Assembly: GCF_036173125.1 (NCBI RefSeq)
Contig: NZ_CP108054.1
Coordinates: 7,655,001-7,719,000 of the forward strand
Length of the DNA stretch: 64,000 nucleotides
DNA from: Streptomyces sp. NBC_00286
GTDB taxonomy: Bacteria; Actinomycetota; Actinomycetes; Streptomycetales; Streptomycetaceae
Reading direction: 5' to 3'
The position numbers and the translations under genes are program-made. This document shows, one piece after another, positions 41,238 to 50,680 of the stretch. Every line of letters starts with the position of its first letter. Position 1 is the first letter of the stretch. Below the pieces are notes generated by a model. The model ran no database searches. It worked only from the letters and a program-made list of their open reading frames with translations, and was not told the DNA's origin.

Positions 41238-42605
41238 ATGTCTGCCAACACCGCCGTCGCCGAGCAGTCCGTTGCCGAGCCGTTGGCCGTCCTGGGACGG
41301 GACGTCACCGTCCCGCTCGTCACCGGCGGCGAAGTCACGTACGCCGCCCTCGACTACGCCGCCAGCGCCCCGGCCCTGCAGCGCGTATGGGACGACGTGG
41401 CCGCATACGCGCCGTACTACGGAAGCGTGCACCGCGGCGCCGGCTACCTGTCCCAGCTGTCCACCGACCTGTTCGAGAACGCCCGGCAGACCGTCGCCGA
41501 GTTCCTCGACTGCCGCGACGAGGACCAGGTCGTCTTCACCCGGTCCACCACCGACTCGCTGAACCTGCTCGCCGCCGCCCTCCCCGCCGACTGCCAGGTC
41601 TACGTCTTCGAGACCGAGCACCACGCCTCGCTGCTGCCCTGGCGGCAGGCCCGCGTCACGTACCTCGACGCGCCGCGCACGCCCGCGCAGGCCGTCGCCA
41701 CCCTCGAGCGCGCGCTCGCCGAACGCGACCCCCAGGGACCGGCCCTGGTCTGCGTCACCGGCGCCTCGAACGTCACCGGCGAGCTGTGGCCCGTACAGGA
41801 GCTTGCGGCGGCCGCGCACGCGCACGGTGCGCGGATCGTGCTCGACGCGGCGCAGCTGGCGCCCCATCACCCCGTCTCCGTAAGGGAGTTGGACGTGGAC
41901 TGGGTCGCCTTCTCGGGGCACAAGCTGTACGCGCCCTTCGGCACGGGCGTGCTGGCGGGGCGCTCCGACTGGCTGCGTACGGCCGAGCCGTACCTCGCGG
42001 GCGGCGGTGCCAGCCGCAAGGTGACCCGGCGTACGGACGGCGGCGTCGACGTCGAGTGGCACGACACCGCCGCCCGTCACGAGGCCGGCTCGCCCAACGT
42101 CATCGGCGCCTACGCCGTCGCCTCCGCCTGCAAGGCCCTCACCGAGGCCGGCTTCGACGCGCTTGTCGCGCGTGAGCAGTGCCTGATCCGCAAGGTGCGG
42201 GAGGGCCTCGCCGACGTGCCCGAGGTGCGGGTTCTCTCCCTGTTCGGAGATGACGCCCCCCGCGTCGGCGTCATCTCCTTCGTCGTCGAGGGGTGGAACA
42301 GCTCGCACTTCGCCGCCGCGCTCTCCGCCGAGTACGGCATCGGCGTACGGGACGGGCTCTTCTGCGCCCATCCGCTCGTACGTACGCTGCTGGGGAGCGA
42401 CCCGCAGTCGCAGGGCGAGTGCGGGGCCCCCGAGGCCGCACCCGGGGAGAAGTCCCTCAACGCGATCCGGGTCAGCTTCGGTGCGGGGACGCCGGACGAG
42501 CACGTGGAGCGGTTCGTGCAGGCCGTGAAGGAGCTCGTCCGGGACGGCGCGAAGTGGAACTACCGTACGGAGGACGGGCGTTGCGTTCCCGACACCTCCG
42601 CCTGA
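41238..42605 (+). CDS. Class V aminotransferase, SufS-like cysteine desulfurase type
   Basis: The 455-residue PLP enzyme has DYAASAPALQRVWDDV, VFTRSTTDSLNLLA, IVLDAAQLAPHH and the PLP lysine in AFSGHKLYAPFG (about 229). A SufS-like cysteine loop, VRDGLFCAHPLVR, has its Cys near 376, so sulfur release from cysteine or a related lyase reaction is plausible. The SAM riboswitch upstream ties it to sulfur or methionine metabolism. The start has GAGGGAG 5 bases upstream. The last 46 bp overlap the converging glycerate kinase gene. The precise substrate is unknown. Confidence 0.87.
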   Translation: MSANTAVAEQSVAEPLAVLGRDVTVPLVTGGEVTYAALDYAASAPALQRVWDDVAAYAPYYGSVHRGAGYLSQLSTDLFENARQTVAEFLDCRDEDQVVFTRSTTDSLNLLAAALPADCQVYVFETEHHASLLPWRQARVTYLDAPRTPAQAVATLERALAERDPQGPALVCVTGASNVTGELWPVQELAAAAHAHGARIVLDAAQLAPHHPVSVRELDVDWVAFSGHKLYAPFGTGVLAGRSDWLRTAEPYLAGGGASRKVTRRTDGGVDVEWHDTAARHEAGSPNVIGAYAVASACKALTEAGFDALVAREQCLIRKVREGLADVPEVRVLSLFGDDAPRVGVISFVVEGWNSSHFAAALSAEYGIGVRDGLFCAHPLVRTLLGSDPQSQGECGAPEAAPGEKSLNAIRVSFGAGTPDEHVERFVQAVKELVRDGAKWNYRTEDGRCVPDTSA

Positions 42606-43774
42606 GCGGGCACCTCCCCGTCGGTCACCGGTAGCCGGGCACCGAGGGCGATCATCCGCAGGGCGCGTTCGGTGGCGTCCGTGAGGAGTTCGGTGGCCCG
42701 GTCCATGGCCTCGGCCAGGGGCATCGGGTAGGGCATGATCCCGTGGTAGGCGTCCACGCCCGGCACATTGTGGGCGCCCTCGCCGAGGGTGCCCGCGAGG
42801 GCCAGGACCGGCCGTCCGTACTGCTTGGCGCGGCGGGCCACCTCGGCCGGGACCTTCCCGCGCGGCGTCTGGTGGTCCAGTGCGCCCTCGGCGGTGATCA
42901 CCAGGTCGGCGCGGGCCAGGCGGGCGTCCAGGTCGAGGCGTTCGAGGAGGACCTCGAAGCGGGGGAGGAGCCGGGCGCCCAGGGCGGCGAGGCCGGCGCC
43001 CAGGCCGCCGGAGGCTCCGGTGCCGGGGCCGTTGCGGAGGTCGGTGTCGGGGACGGCGACGTCGCGGGTGAGGACGAAGGCCCAGTTCTCCAGCGCCGCC
43101 GACAGCTCCTCGACCTGCTCGGGCGTCGCGCCCTTCTGCGGGCCGAACACCCGGGCCACGCCCCGCTCGCCGCACAGCACGTTGTACGGGTTGCAGGCGA
43201 CGAGCAGTTCCACGTCCTTCAGCCGGGCGTCGAGACCGGACGGGTCGATGCGATGGAGCCGGTTCAACTCCAGCCCGCCGGGGCCGAGTTCGAGACCGTC
43301 CTCGTCCAGCAGCCGGGCCCCGAGCGCCTGGAGCGCGCCCGCGCCCCCGTCCGAGGTGCCCGAGTCGCCGCAGCCGACCAGGATTCGCCGTACGCCCATG
43401 TCGAGGGCGGCGCCGATCAGTTCGCCGACGCCGTAGGTGGTGGTGGCGCCCGGGTCGCGTAGATCGCGCGGAACCAGGGAGAGTCCGGCGACCGCCGCCA
43501 TCTCCACCACCGCGGTGTCCCCGCCGCCCAGCAGCGCGAAGTGGGTGCCGACGATCTCCCCTAGGGGGCCGGTGGCGGACAGGGTGACGACCCGGCCCTC
43601 GGTCGCGGCGGCCAGGGCGGCGGCCGTACCCTCGCCGCCGTCCACCAGTGGGACGAGGTCGAGTTCGGCGTCGGGCAGGACACGGCGTACGCCGGCCGCG
43701 ATGGCGTCGGCGGCGGCCTCCGCGGACAGGGACTCCTTGAAACCACTGGGGGCTACGACTACACGGGTCAGCAT
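42560..43774 (-). CDS. glxK: Glycerate kinase
   Basis: The enzyme phosphorylates D-glycerate, linking glyoxylate or serine breakdown to glycolysis. The 404-residue protein has APSGFKESLSAEAAADAI, VDGGEGTAAALA, GCGDSGTSDGGAGALQALGA and TAEGALDHQTPRGKVPAEVA, all hallmarks of the type-2 family. The length is near the normal 380. The ATG at 43774 is used. The 3' end overlaps the aminotransferase gene. It is just downstream of a transporter on the same strand and may share its transcript. Confidence 0.95.
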   Translation of the reverse strand: MLTRVVVAPSGFKESLSAEAAADAIAAGVRRVLPDAELDLVPLVDGGEGTAAALAAATEGRVVTLSATGPLGEIVGTHFALLGGGDTAVVEMAAVAGLSLVPRDLRDPGATTTYGVGELIGAALDMGVRRILVGCGDSGTSDGGAGALQALGARLLDEDGLELGPGGLELNRLHRIDPSGLDARLKDVELLVACNPYNVLCGERGVARVFGPQKGATPEQVEELSAALENWAFVLTRDVAVPDTDLRNGPGTGASGGLGAGLAALGARLLPRFEVLLERLDLDARLARADLVITAEGALDHQTPRGKVPAEVARRAKQYGRPVLALAGTLGEGAHNVPGVDAYHGIMPYPMPLAEAMDRATELLTDATERALRMIALGARLPVTDGEVPAQAEVSGTQRPSSVR

Positions 43775-43820
43775 GAGGGCTCCTTGACGGGTGACGGATC
43801 AGCGGGAACGGGGTGATGGA

Positions 43821-45236
43821 TCAGCGGGTGACGGACACGCCGAGCAGCGGCCAGACCGCGACGGCGAAGAGCAGGACGAGCGCGGCGGTCAGCGGCGCCA
43901 GGAAGGCGGACAGCCGCAGGAGGTCGCGAGGGGCGTAGGTGGGCACGTCGGGAATCTGGGAGAAGAGCGTGACCGGCTTGGCGGAGGCGGGAAGCGTGTG
44001 GCAGAAGCCCGCGGCGGCGGTGGAGGCGATCGCGGCCGACACCGGGTTGACGCCGACGCCGACGGCGGCGGCCGCCACCAGCGGGACCAGGACGGATGAG
44101 CGGGCCGAGCGGGACTGCAGGACCAGGTGCGCCGCCGTACTGATGACGATCACGAGGGCCAGGAACACCACCGGGGGCTCATTCGTCGGCAGCCCGGAGA
44201 CCAGCCACTTCGCCGCTCCCGAGTGCTCGAGCGCGAGGCCCATCGCCATCGTCGCCGCCATGAAGAGCAGCAGGGACCAGGGCACGGTCTTCAGCGCGTC
44301 CTTCATGCGTACGGTTCCCAGGGCGGGCGAGGCGGCGATGATCGCGCCGATCAGCGCGACGATCGCGGGCGACAGGCGGTGCAGCGGCTCGCTGCACCAC
44401 AGGAGTACGACCGTGGCGAGCAGCAGGGCGCAGCGCTTCTCGGCCTGCGTCCAGGGGCCGGTGACCTGGCTCTCGCTGTGCTCCTGGATCTGCTCGGCGG
44501 TGATGTGGACCGGGCCGCGGCGGTCCTTGCGACGGGTCGTCGTCAGGAGCACCAGCTCGGCGGCCAGATGGGAGGACGTCACCGCCAGCGGCAGGCCCAG
44601 CAGCAGCCACTGCGTGAAGCCGATGTGCTCCCCGGTCTGGTCCAGCAGCACCGACACGGTGATCAGATGCGCGCCGGCGCCGATCAGGGTCGCCACCGCC
44701 GACAGCAGGATCACGGTCGGGAACAGCAGCGCCAGCATCACGACCAGGCGCTTCCGGTCGGCGAGCACCTTGGCCAGGGCGAGGAACACGGGCAGCGCGA
44801 GCGCCGCCCGGCCCGAGGTGGCCGGCACCGCGAACGCCGTGACGACCAGCGCGGCCGTCGTCAGATGTACGAGCTGCCGCACGGTGCGGGCCCCGCTGAC
44901 CAGGAACACCGCCGCCCGCCCCGCGAGCCCGGTCCGGGTGACCGCGGCCGCGATGACGAAGGCGCAGATGAGCAGCCACACCGTGGAGTCGCCGAGGGTA
45001 CCGAACAACGCGTTGTTGCTGATGACGCCGGTCACCGTGAGCGCCAGTGCGGCGCCCAGCGCGATATACGTGTCGTCGATGTTCGTGCCGACCCAGGCGG
45101 CCGTCGCCAGGACGAACACGATGAGTGTGAAACGCGCGTCGGCGCCGAGCCCGGGGAAGTTCATGGGCATCGCGAGCAGCGTGCTCAGGGACAGCGCCAC
45201 GCACAGGGCAATGGTTGCTCGTAGGTTCAATGTCAC
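43821..45236 (-). CDS. Ion transporter superfamily permease (SLC13/ArsB-like)
   Basis: The 471-residue protein has about eleven membrane segments. A repeated layout (ADARFTLIVFVLATAAWVGT, then VTGVISNNALFGTLGDSTVW in the first half and FMAATMAMGLALEHSGAAKW in the second) is typical of the divalent-anion:Na+ or arsenite-permease group. A polar loop at about 228-250 separates the halves. The substrate may be a dicarboxylate, sulfate or similar anion. Adjacent glycerate kinase makes an organic-acid role attractive, but that is inference. The GTG at 45236 is used. Confidence 0.82.
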   Translation of the reverse strand: MTLNLRATIALCVALSLSTLLAMPMNFPGLGADARFTLIVFVLATAAWVGTNIDDTYIALGAALALTVTGVISNNALFGTLGDSTVWLLICAFVIAAAVTRTGLAGRAAVFLVSGARTVRQLVHLTTAALVVTAFAVPATSGRAALALPVFLALAKVLADRKRLVVMLALLFPTVILLSAVATLIGAGAHLITVSVLLDQTGEHIGFTQWLLLGLPLAVTSSHLAAELVLLTTTRRKDRRGPVHITAEQIQEHSESQVTGPWTQAEKRCALLLATVVLLWCSEPLHRLSPAIVALIGAIIAASPALGTVRMKDALKTVPWSLLLFMAATMAMGLALEHSGAAKWLVSGLPTNEPPVVFLALVIVISTAAHLVLQSRSARSSVLVPLVAAAAVGVGVNPVSAAIASTAAAGFCHTLPASAKPVTLFSQIPDVPTYAPRDLLRLSAFLAPLTAALVLLFAVAVWPLLGVSVTR

Positions 45237-45352
45237 GTCATCGAGGGTTCACTCGGGCGGTGAGCCGTCGATGAGCCGAATATGAAAGGAACTTCACCCA
45301 GGCATTCGGGCAGCCGTCAGCCCGGGCTCTCGCCCGGGCTTCGGCAGGGGCT

Positions 45353-46018
45353 TCACGCGGTGGGCAGCCGGTATCCCATCCCGCGGACCGTCTCCACCCG
45401 CTCCGCCCCGAGCTTCTTGCGCAGCGTGCGCACGTAGACGTCCACGATGTTGGACCCGGGGTCGAAGTCGTAGCCCCACACGTGGGACAGGATCTGCTCC
45501 CGGGACAGCACCTGCCCCGGATGCCGCAGGAACAGCTCCAGCAGGACGAACTCACGGGCCGTCAGGTCCACGGTCTGCTCCCCGGCCCGGGCGCGGCGGG
45601 TGCGCAGGTCCAGGCTCAGCGAGCCCGACTTGAGGACCGTCACCTCGGGTGCCCTGGCGGCCGTACGCAGCCTGAGTCGGACTCGGGCGAGCAGCTCCTC
45701 GAAGCGGAACGGCTTGGTCATCCAGTCGTCGGCGCCGCCTTCCAGGCCGGCCACCGTGTCCCGTACGGAGTCCCGCGCGGTCAGCACGATCACGGGGGTC
45801 GTCACCCGGGCCTCGCGCAGTTCGCGCAGGATGGTGAAGCCGTCCCGTCCTGGCAGGTTGAGGTCCAGCACCATCAGGTCGAAGCCGCCGGTCAGGGCGT
45901 ACTCGAAGCCGTCGTCGCCGTCCGAGGCGACGGTCGTGGTGAAGCCGTTGGCGCGCAGGCCTTTGTCGACGAACGAAGCGATGCGTTCCTCGTCCTCGAC
46001 TATGAGGATGCGGTTCAC
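45353..46018 (-). CDS. OmpR/PhoB family response regulator
   Basis: The 221-residue regulator has a receiver (ILIVEDEERIASFVDKGL, LMVLDLNLPGRDGF with the acceptor Asp, LTARD and MTKPFRFEELLARV). A winged-helix DNA-binding domain follows (LTAREFVLLELFLRHPGQVL and SHVWGYDFDPGSNIVDVYV). It is the partner of the kinase upstream, overlapping it by 4 bp. Likely target: the small acidic secreted protein encoded just upstream. Confidence 0.95.
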   Translation of the reverse strand: MNRILIVEDEERIASFVDKGLRANGFTTTVASDGDDGFEYALTGGFDLMVLDLNLPGRDGFTILRELREARVTTPVIVLTARDSVRDTVAGLEGGADDWMTKPFRFEELLARVRLRLRTAARAPEVTVLKSGSLSLDLRTRRARAGEQTVDLTAREFVLLELFLRHPGQVLSREQILSHVWGYDFDPGSNIVDVYVRTLRKKLGAERVETVRGMGYRLPTA

Positions 46019-47526
46019 GTGGGGCTGCCTTCCAGTACCTGGGATTCGGTCAGAACGAGGGTGAAGGTGGCACCGCCGCCGGGTGTGTCGTCCAGCCGTA
46101 CGCGGCCCCGGTGCCCCTCCGCGATCGCCTTGACGATCGACAGTCCGAGTCCGGCGCCTGAGCCGCGGGCACCGCGCCGGAAGCTTCCGCGCCGGAAGCG
46201 TTCGAAGATGATCTCGGCGTCCTGCTCCTGGACACCGGGCCCGGAGTCGGCGACGTACAACTCCAGGTTCGGACCGTCGACGCGGGAGCCGATACGGATG
46301 GTCTGGCCGGGCGTGGTGTGCTGCACGGCGTTCTGCGCCAGCTGGACCATGGCCTGTGTGATCCGCTGGAAGTCCAACTCGGCTTCCACGTCGGCGACTT
46401 CGGCCAGCTGCCAGTCGCGCTCCCCGAGGGTGCGCGCGTTGACGAAGACATCGGCGGTGAGCTCCGCGACCTGGACCGGCTCCGGTACCACGAAGTCGGG
46501 CCGCTCCGTCTTGGCGAGCAGGAGCAGGTCCTCGACGATGCGGCTCATCCGGTCCAGCTCGTCGGCGACGAGCCGGATGGTCTCCTCACGGTCGGCAGGA
46601 TCGTCACCCATCACCTCCAGGTGGCCGCGCACGATGGTGATCGGGGTGCGCAGCTCGTGTCCGGCGTCGTCGACGAACTCGCGCTGGGCGGTGAAGGCCC
46701 GCTCCAGCCGGTCGAGCATCGCGTTGAACGTCTCGGCCAGGGCGGCGATGTCGTCGCTGCCGCGCACCGGGATACGGCGGGTGAGGTCCTGCTCGGTGAG
46801 CTCCGCGGCCGTGGTGCGCACCAGCCGCACCGGCTTGAGGATCCGCCCGGCGACCCCCCAGCCGATGCCGATGGTCAGCAGCAGAGCGCCCCCGGAGATG
46901 CCGAGCAGGATACGGAACTCATGGTTCACGCGTTCCTGCTCGGCCTGGGGATGGATGGCCACCACGAACGCGGCACTCGGACTCGCGCCCCGCTGCGCCA
47001 CGGAGACCTTGGCCCAGCGGACCTCGCCCTCCGCCCGGTGCAGCACGCCCGAGGAGGCGGAAGAACGGAAGATCTGGCGCAGGGCGTGGTTGTCCTCGAT
47101 CAGAGGCTGCGTGCCGGGCACGTCGTGCTGTTGGAGAATCTTCCGCGGGTCGGGTTCGCCCGGCACGCGCTCCAGGCCGATGAGCTCTTCGTCAGGGTCG
47201 GGGAACTGCCGTTCCAGGAAGGCATACAGCACCTCGGCCGGATCCGTGAACGCCCGGCCCGTCTGCGGATCCCCGCCGCGCTCCTCGAAGTTGACGAACT
47301 CGGCGGTCTCCTGGGTGAGCAGGCGGTTGATCCGCTTGTCGACGTCCTGCAGCAGCAGGTAGCGCGTGGTGGTGGCCACCGAGACAAGCCCGACGGCCAT
47401 CATGAGCAGCAGCCAGAGGAGGATCCGGAACCGGGCGGTGATCCGCCGGTGCCCATGATCAGTTGTCACCGGGTCCGTCGTCACCGGGGCCGTCGTCGGC
47501 GTCGCCCTGGCCGCTGTCGTCGTCAT
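46015..47526 (-). CDS. Two-component sensor histidine kinase with HAMP domain
   Basis: The 503-residue kinase has two membrane helices (about 32-55 and 203-225), an extracytoplasmic sensor domain between them, HAMP (VAGRILKPVRLVRTTAAELT), H-box (FVDDAGHELRTPITIVRGHL) and ATPase motifs (QLAQNAVQHTTPGQ, VADSGPGV, GAGLGLSIVKAIAEGHRG). The ATG at 47526 has GGGGGA 5 bases upstream and overlaps the upstream small gene by 68 bp. A GTG at 47469 is an alternative. Ligand unknown. Confidence 0.93.
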   Translation of the reverse strand: MTTTAARATPTTAPVTTDPVTTDHGHRRITARFRILLWLLLMMAVGLVSVATTTRYLLLQDVDKRINRLLTQETAEFVNFEERGGDPQTGRAFTDPAEVLYAFLERQFPDPDEELIGLERVPGEPDPRKILQQHDVPGTQPLIEDNHALRQIFRSSASSGVLHRAEGEVRWAKVSVAQRGASPSAAFVVAIHPQAEQERVNHEFRILLGISGGALLLTIGIGWGVAGRILKPVRLVRTTAAELTEQDLTRRIPVRGSDDIAALAETFNAMLDRLERAFTAQREFVDDAGHELRTPITIVRGHLEVMGDDPADREETIRLVADELDRMSRIVEDLLLLAKTERPDFVVPEPVQVAELTADVFVNARTLGERDWQLAEVADVEAELDFQRITQAMVQLAQNAVQHTTPGQTIRIGSRVDGPNLELYVADSGPGVQEQDAEIIFERFRRGSFRRGARGSGAGLGLSIVKAIAEGHRGRVRLDDTPGGGATFTLVLTESQVLEGSPT

Positions 47527-47779
47527 CGTCGTCCCCCGTGGGGCTGTCGGTCACCGGAGGCCGTACGACCTCGTCGCTGGGCGTCGGCGAGGGCTTGGGT
47601 GTGGGGGAGGGCCCGGTGCCGGGTGAGATGGTGGGCGAGGGAGGGCCGCTGTCCAACTCCACCGTGGCAGGGACCTTGGGCGATTCGGGATTGTCGGCCA
47701 GAGCGAAGCTGGTCGCGGCGATACCCAGCGGGATCAGTACAACGGCGGACAGCGCCGCCATTCGACGAGAGAAAGCCAT
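47459..47779 (-). CDS. Small secreted acidic protein
   Basis: The 106-residue protein has a signal-like N-terminus MAFSRRMAALSAVVLIPLG followed by AATSFALADN, probably exported and cleaved after Ala. The mature part is Pro/Ser/Thr-rich and ends with a highly acidic tail (GDDDDDDSGQGDADDG). No enzyme motif is seen. It lies directly upstream of and overlaps the kinase gene. A cation-binding or envelope accessory role that the kinase might sense is attractive but unproven. Confidence 0.75.
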   Translation of the reverse strand: MAFSRRMAALSAVVLIPLGIAATSFALADNPESPKVPATVELDSGPPSPTISPGTGPSPTPKPSPTPSDEVVRPPVTDSPTGDDDDDDSGQGDADDGPGDDGPGDN

Positions 47780-47817
47780 GTCCGTAACCCTGCGGCCGGA
47801 AGACGGCGAGAAGCATG

Positions 47818-47849
47818 AGCCCAGGATGAAGAACTCTTCATCCTGGGCT
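47818..47849 (-). terminator. Terminator of the rhomboid-AsnC operon
   Basis: Perfect 13-bp arms (AGCCCAGGATGAA and its complement) flank a GAACTC loop. It lies 39 bp downstream of the AsnC-like gene on the minus strand. Confidence 0.88.
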
Positions 47850-47887
47850 TCAGTGGACCGTCCGTGGCCATGGGCTTCGCCAGACCG

Positions 47888-48169
47888 TCAGTGGTCGAGG
47901 CCGATGGAGAACGCCGCCTCGAGGTCGTGCTGCGAGTACGTACGGAACGCCACATGCGTGTCCGTGGCCTCCACTCCCGGAATCTTGCTGATCTGCCCGG
48001 GGATGATGTCCGCCAGATCGTCATGGGCCTTCACCCGGACCATGGCGATCAGATCGTACGTACCGGTCACGGAGAAGACCTCGCTGACGGAGTCCAGCGC
48101 CGCGATCGACTCGGCGATCTCGGGGATGCGGTCCACGCTGGTCTTGATGAGCACGATCGCGGTGATCAC
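47888..48169 (-). CDS. AsnC/Lrp ligand-binding domain protein (no HTH)
   Basis: The 93-residue protein contains only the RAM effector domain: ITAIVLIKTSVDRIPEIAES, VSEVFSVTGTYDLIAMVRV and IPGVEATDTHVAF. There is no helix-turn-helix, so it cannot bind DNA itself. Such stand-alone RAM proteins may sense amino acids. The GTG overlaps the rhomboid stop by 4 bp, so the two are coupled. A terminator follows. Confidence 0.9.
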   Translation of the reverse strand: MITAIVLIKTSVDRIPEIAESIAALDSVSEVFSVTGTYDLIAMVRVKAHDDLADIIPGQISKIPGVEATDTHVAFRTYSQHDLEAAFSIGLDH

Positions 48170-48933
48170 GGCTGGTTTTCTCCCTCGGTGGCCGTCGCTG
48201 GGGATTTCACTTTAGCCGTACGGCCCTGACGCACCCACGCGTAGAGGAAGCCGAAGGAAAAGCCCAGGAGGTGGGCCAGATAGGCGACCCCCGGACCCCT
48301 GGTCTCACGGGTCGCAGCCAGCCACTGCAGGGCCACCCAGAACGGCAGGACCACCCAGGCCGGGAACCGCAGCGGCAGGAAGAACAAGAACGGGAAGAGA
48401 CTGGTCACGCGGGCTTTGGGGAACAGGTAAAGGAACGCGCCGAGGACCGCGGAGATCGCCCCGGAGGCGCCGACCAGGGACTGTCCGGAGTCGGCGTGGG
48501 CGGCCGCGTAGCCGAGCAGGGCGAGGCAGCCGCAGCCCAGATAGAAGAGGGCGTACCCGAGGTGGCCCATCCGTTCCTCGGCCATCGCACCGAAGACGAA
48601 GAGGAAGAGCATGTTGCCGAGGAGATGCAGCCAGCTGCCGTGCACGAACAGCGCCGTGGCCGGGGTGACGACGGCACGCGCCTCCCCGCGGAAAAGCTCG
48701 ACGGGCACGACACCCCAGCGCTCGAAATAGGCCCGCTGCGCGGAAAGGAGCTCGTCACCGGTGCCGTACACGGGGTTGAGCCCCGAGGCCGGGCCGAACA
48801 GGAAGATCAGACAGCACAGGGTGATCAGTGAGTGGGTCACCGGTGCGGACTGACTCCGGGCCGCCCGGACGAGGGTCGCACCCCAGTTGCCGATCATGGT
48901 CAGATCATGACGTAACCGGACCAGGCAGCGCAT
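48166..48933 (-). CDS. Rhomboid family intramembrane serine protease
   Basis: Rhomboids cleave membrane proteins within the bilayer. The 255-residue protein has six or seven membrane helices, the LHLLGNMLFLFVFG motif (structural Asn/His region), the catalytic serine in VGASGAISAVLGAF and a partner histidine in YLAHLLGFSFGF. The start at 48933 has GAGG 5 bases upstream. An ATG twelve codons later (48897) is possible but has no clear ribosome site. The substrate is unknown. Confidence 0.92.
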   Translation of the reverse strand: MRCLVRLRHDLTMIGNWGATLVRAARSQSAPVTHSLITLCCLIFLFGPASGLNPVYGTGDELLSAQRAYFERWGVVPVELFRGEARAVVTPATALFVHGSWLHLLGNMLFLFVFGAMAEERMGHLGYALFYLGCGCLALLGYAAAHADSGQSLVGASGAISAVLGAFLYLFPKARVTSLFPFLFFLPLRFPAWVVLPFWVALQWLAATRETRGPGVAYLAHLLGFSFGFLYAWVRQGRTAKVKSPATATEGENQP

Positions 48934-49056
48934 AGTGCCTCGCCGTTCCCCGGTGACGGGCGTCGACTACACGCCAGGCCGTAGGGTTACGAGCCAACAC
49001 GCTCCGGCGCCGCCCGGCGCGGAACGAAGCACCGACGAAAGAGAGCGACTGCGACG

Positions 49057-49296
49057 ATGACGGTTCCCCTGCCGACCGCCGAGACCCGGTGGCGCTGCAC
49101 GCTCTGCGGCAATCTCACGCGCTTCGACGTGACCCGTTCGTCGAAGGTCGTGGAGTACGTGCACCTCGATCTGGCCGGTGAGCCGAAGGTCGAGGAGCAG
49201 GAGGTGGTCAGTGAGACCATCGAGTCGGTGCGCTGTCGCTGGTGCAATGCGGTGGATCAGGTGGAACTCGTGGACAGGCCGGGCGCCGGCTCCTGA
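49057..49296 (+). CDS. Small zinc-ribbon-like protein
   Basis: The 79-residue protein carries two CxxC pairs, CTLCGNLTRFDV and CRWCNA, spaced like a zinc ribbon. The region between is acidic with KVVEYVHLDLAGEPKVEEQE. It is a soluble cytoplasmic protein of a type common in Streptomyces, role unknown. The gene is in line with the NYN protein 34 bp downstream and probably co-transcribed. GAAAGAGAG upstream of the ATG is a plausible ribosome site. Confidence 0.8.
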   Translation: MTVPLPTAETRWRCTLCGNLTRFDVTRSSKVVEYVHLDLAGEPKVEEQEVVSETIESVRCRWCNAVDQVELVDRPGAGS

Positions 49297-49330
49297 GGGA
49301 GCGGGCCCCGTCGAGGTATTGGGGTGACCG

Positions 49331-50680
49331 ATGGTGGAGACCACAGGCGGGGAGCCGGCCGACGGCGCCGCTGAGGTGCTCGACCGCCCGATGCCCGACG
49401 GAGTGCGCCGCAGGGTCGTACAGATCGTCTCGGACGGCTTCGGCGGGCTGACGGTCGCCGAGCTGCCCACCCAGCTGCGGCAGTACGCCCGCTTCACCCC
49501 GACCCGCCGCGCCAAGTTCGCCGGCAACGCCATGGCGGCGGCCCTGGAGACCGATCCGCTCTTCCGGCAGCGGATCGGCGAGCGGCTCCGAGAGGCCCAG
49601 CCGGAGCTCGCCGGCGCCCTCGACTCGGGCTCGCCGCCCCCGGCCGCGGACCCGCTCGACGTGGCCGCCGCGGCCTATGTGCTCCGGCCCACGGGCTGGG
49701 TGAAGCTGGTGACCGCCGCCGGTGAGGAGGCCCAGCGGGCGGACGCCGAGCGCGCCGACGAGGAGAACCGCGCCGAACTGGAGCGGCTGCGCCAGGAACT
49801 CGCCGAAGCCCGCGGCCAGACCAAGGCCGAGACCGAACGGCTGCGTACGGAGCTGGAATCGGCGAAGAAGGAAGCCGAGTCGCTGCATCGCAAGCTGCGC
49901 TCCGCCCTCAGCGACGTCAAGCGCGGCGAGGCCGCCCTGCGGAAGGCACGGGGCGAGATCGAGGCCGTACGCGCCGAAGGGCAGGCCCAGGTGTCGGCCG
50001 CCGAGAGCGAGACCCGGCGGCTGAAGGCACGGCTCGGGGAGACGGAGGCCGCCCTGGAGGCCGCCCGCAGAGCGGCGCGGGAGGGCCGCAGCGTCGAGGA
50101 CATGCGCGTACGACTGCTGCTCGACACCGTGCTCGACGCGGCACAGGGACTGCGGCGCGAGCTGGCCCTGCCGCCCGTGTCGATGCGGCCCGCCGAGACC
50201 GTGGACGCGGACGAACCGGGACGGATGACCCCGAAGGACATCGCCGCCCGCGCACTGTCCGACAACGACCCCGCGATCCTCGACCAACTGCTCGCGCTGC
50301 CGCAGGCGCATCTGGTCGTCGACGGCTACAACGTCACCAAGACCGGCTATCCCCAAATGCCCCTGGAGAAGCAGCGGTTGCGCCTCCTCGGTCAGCTCTC
50401 GCAGCTCGCCGCGCAGACCGGCGCCGAGGTCACCTGCGTCTTCGACGGGGCCGAACTGGCCGCCCCCGTACTGCTCGCGCCACCGCGCGGCGTACGCGTG
50501 CTGTTCTCCAAAGCGGGCGTCACCGCCGATGAGTTGATCCGCCAACTGGTGCGCGCCGAGCCGCCCGGCCGGCCCGTCATCGTCGCCTCGACCGACCGGG
50601 AGGTGGCCGACGGAGTGGCCAAAGCGGGCGCGCGGCCGGTGGCTTCGGCGGTGCTGCTCAAGCGCTTTTCGCGGGGTTGA
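49331..50680 (+). CDS. NYN-domain (PIN-like nuclease) protein with coiled coil
   Basis: The 449-residue protein has an N-terminal helical domain, a long charged coiled coil (about residues 130-260) and a C-terminal NYN domain. The NYN domain has HLVVDGYNVTKTGYP, VTCVFDGAE and VIVASTDREVADG, with the acidic residues expected for metal-dependent RNA cleavage. NYN proteins related to YacP act on RNA; this is one of the long actinobacterial versions. It shares an operon with the zinc-ribbon gene. The substrate is unknown. Confidence 0.88.
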   Translation: MVETTGGEPADGAAEVLDRPMPDGVRRRVVQIVSDGFGGLTVAELPTQLRQYARFTPTRRAKFAGNAMAAALETDPLFRQRIGERLREAQPELAGALDSGSPPPAADPLDVAAAAYVLRPTGWVKLVTAAGEEAQRADAERADEENRAELERLRQELAEARGQTKAETERLRTELESAKKEAESLHRKLRSALSDVKRGEAALRKARGEIEAVRAEGQAQVSAAESETRRLKARLGETEAALEAARRAAREGRSVEDMRVRLLLDTVLDAAQGLRRELALPPVSMRPAETVDADEPGRMTPKDIAARALSDNDPAILDQLLALPQAHLVVDGYNVTKTGYPQMPLEKQRLRLLGQLSQLAAQTGAEVTCVFDGAELAAPVLLAPPRGVRVLFSKAGVTADELIRQLVRAEPPGRPVIVASTDREVADGVAKAGARPVASAVLLKRFSRG

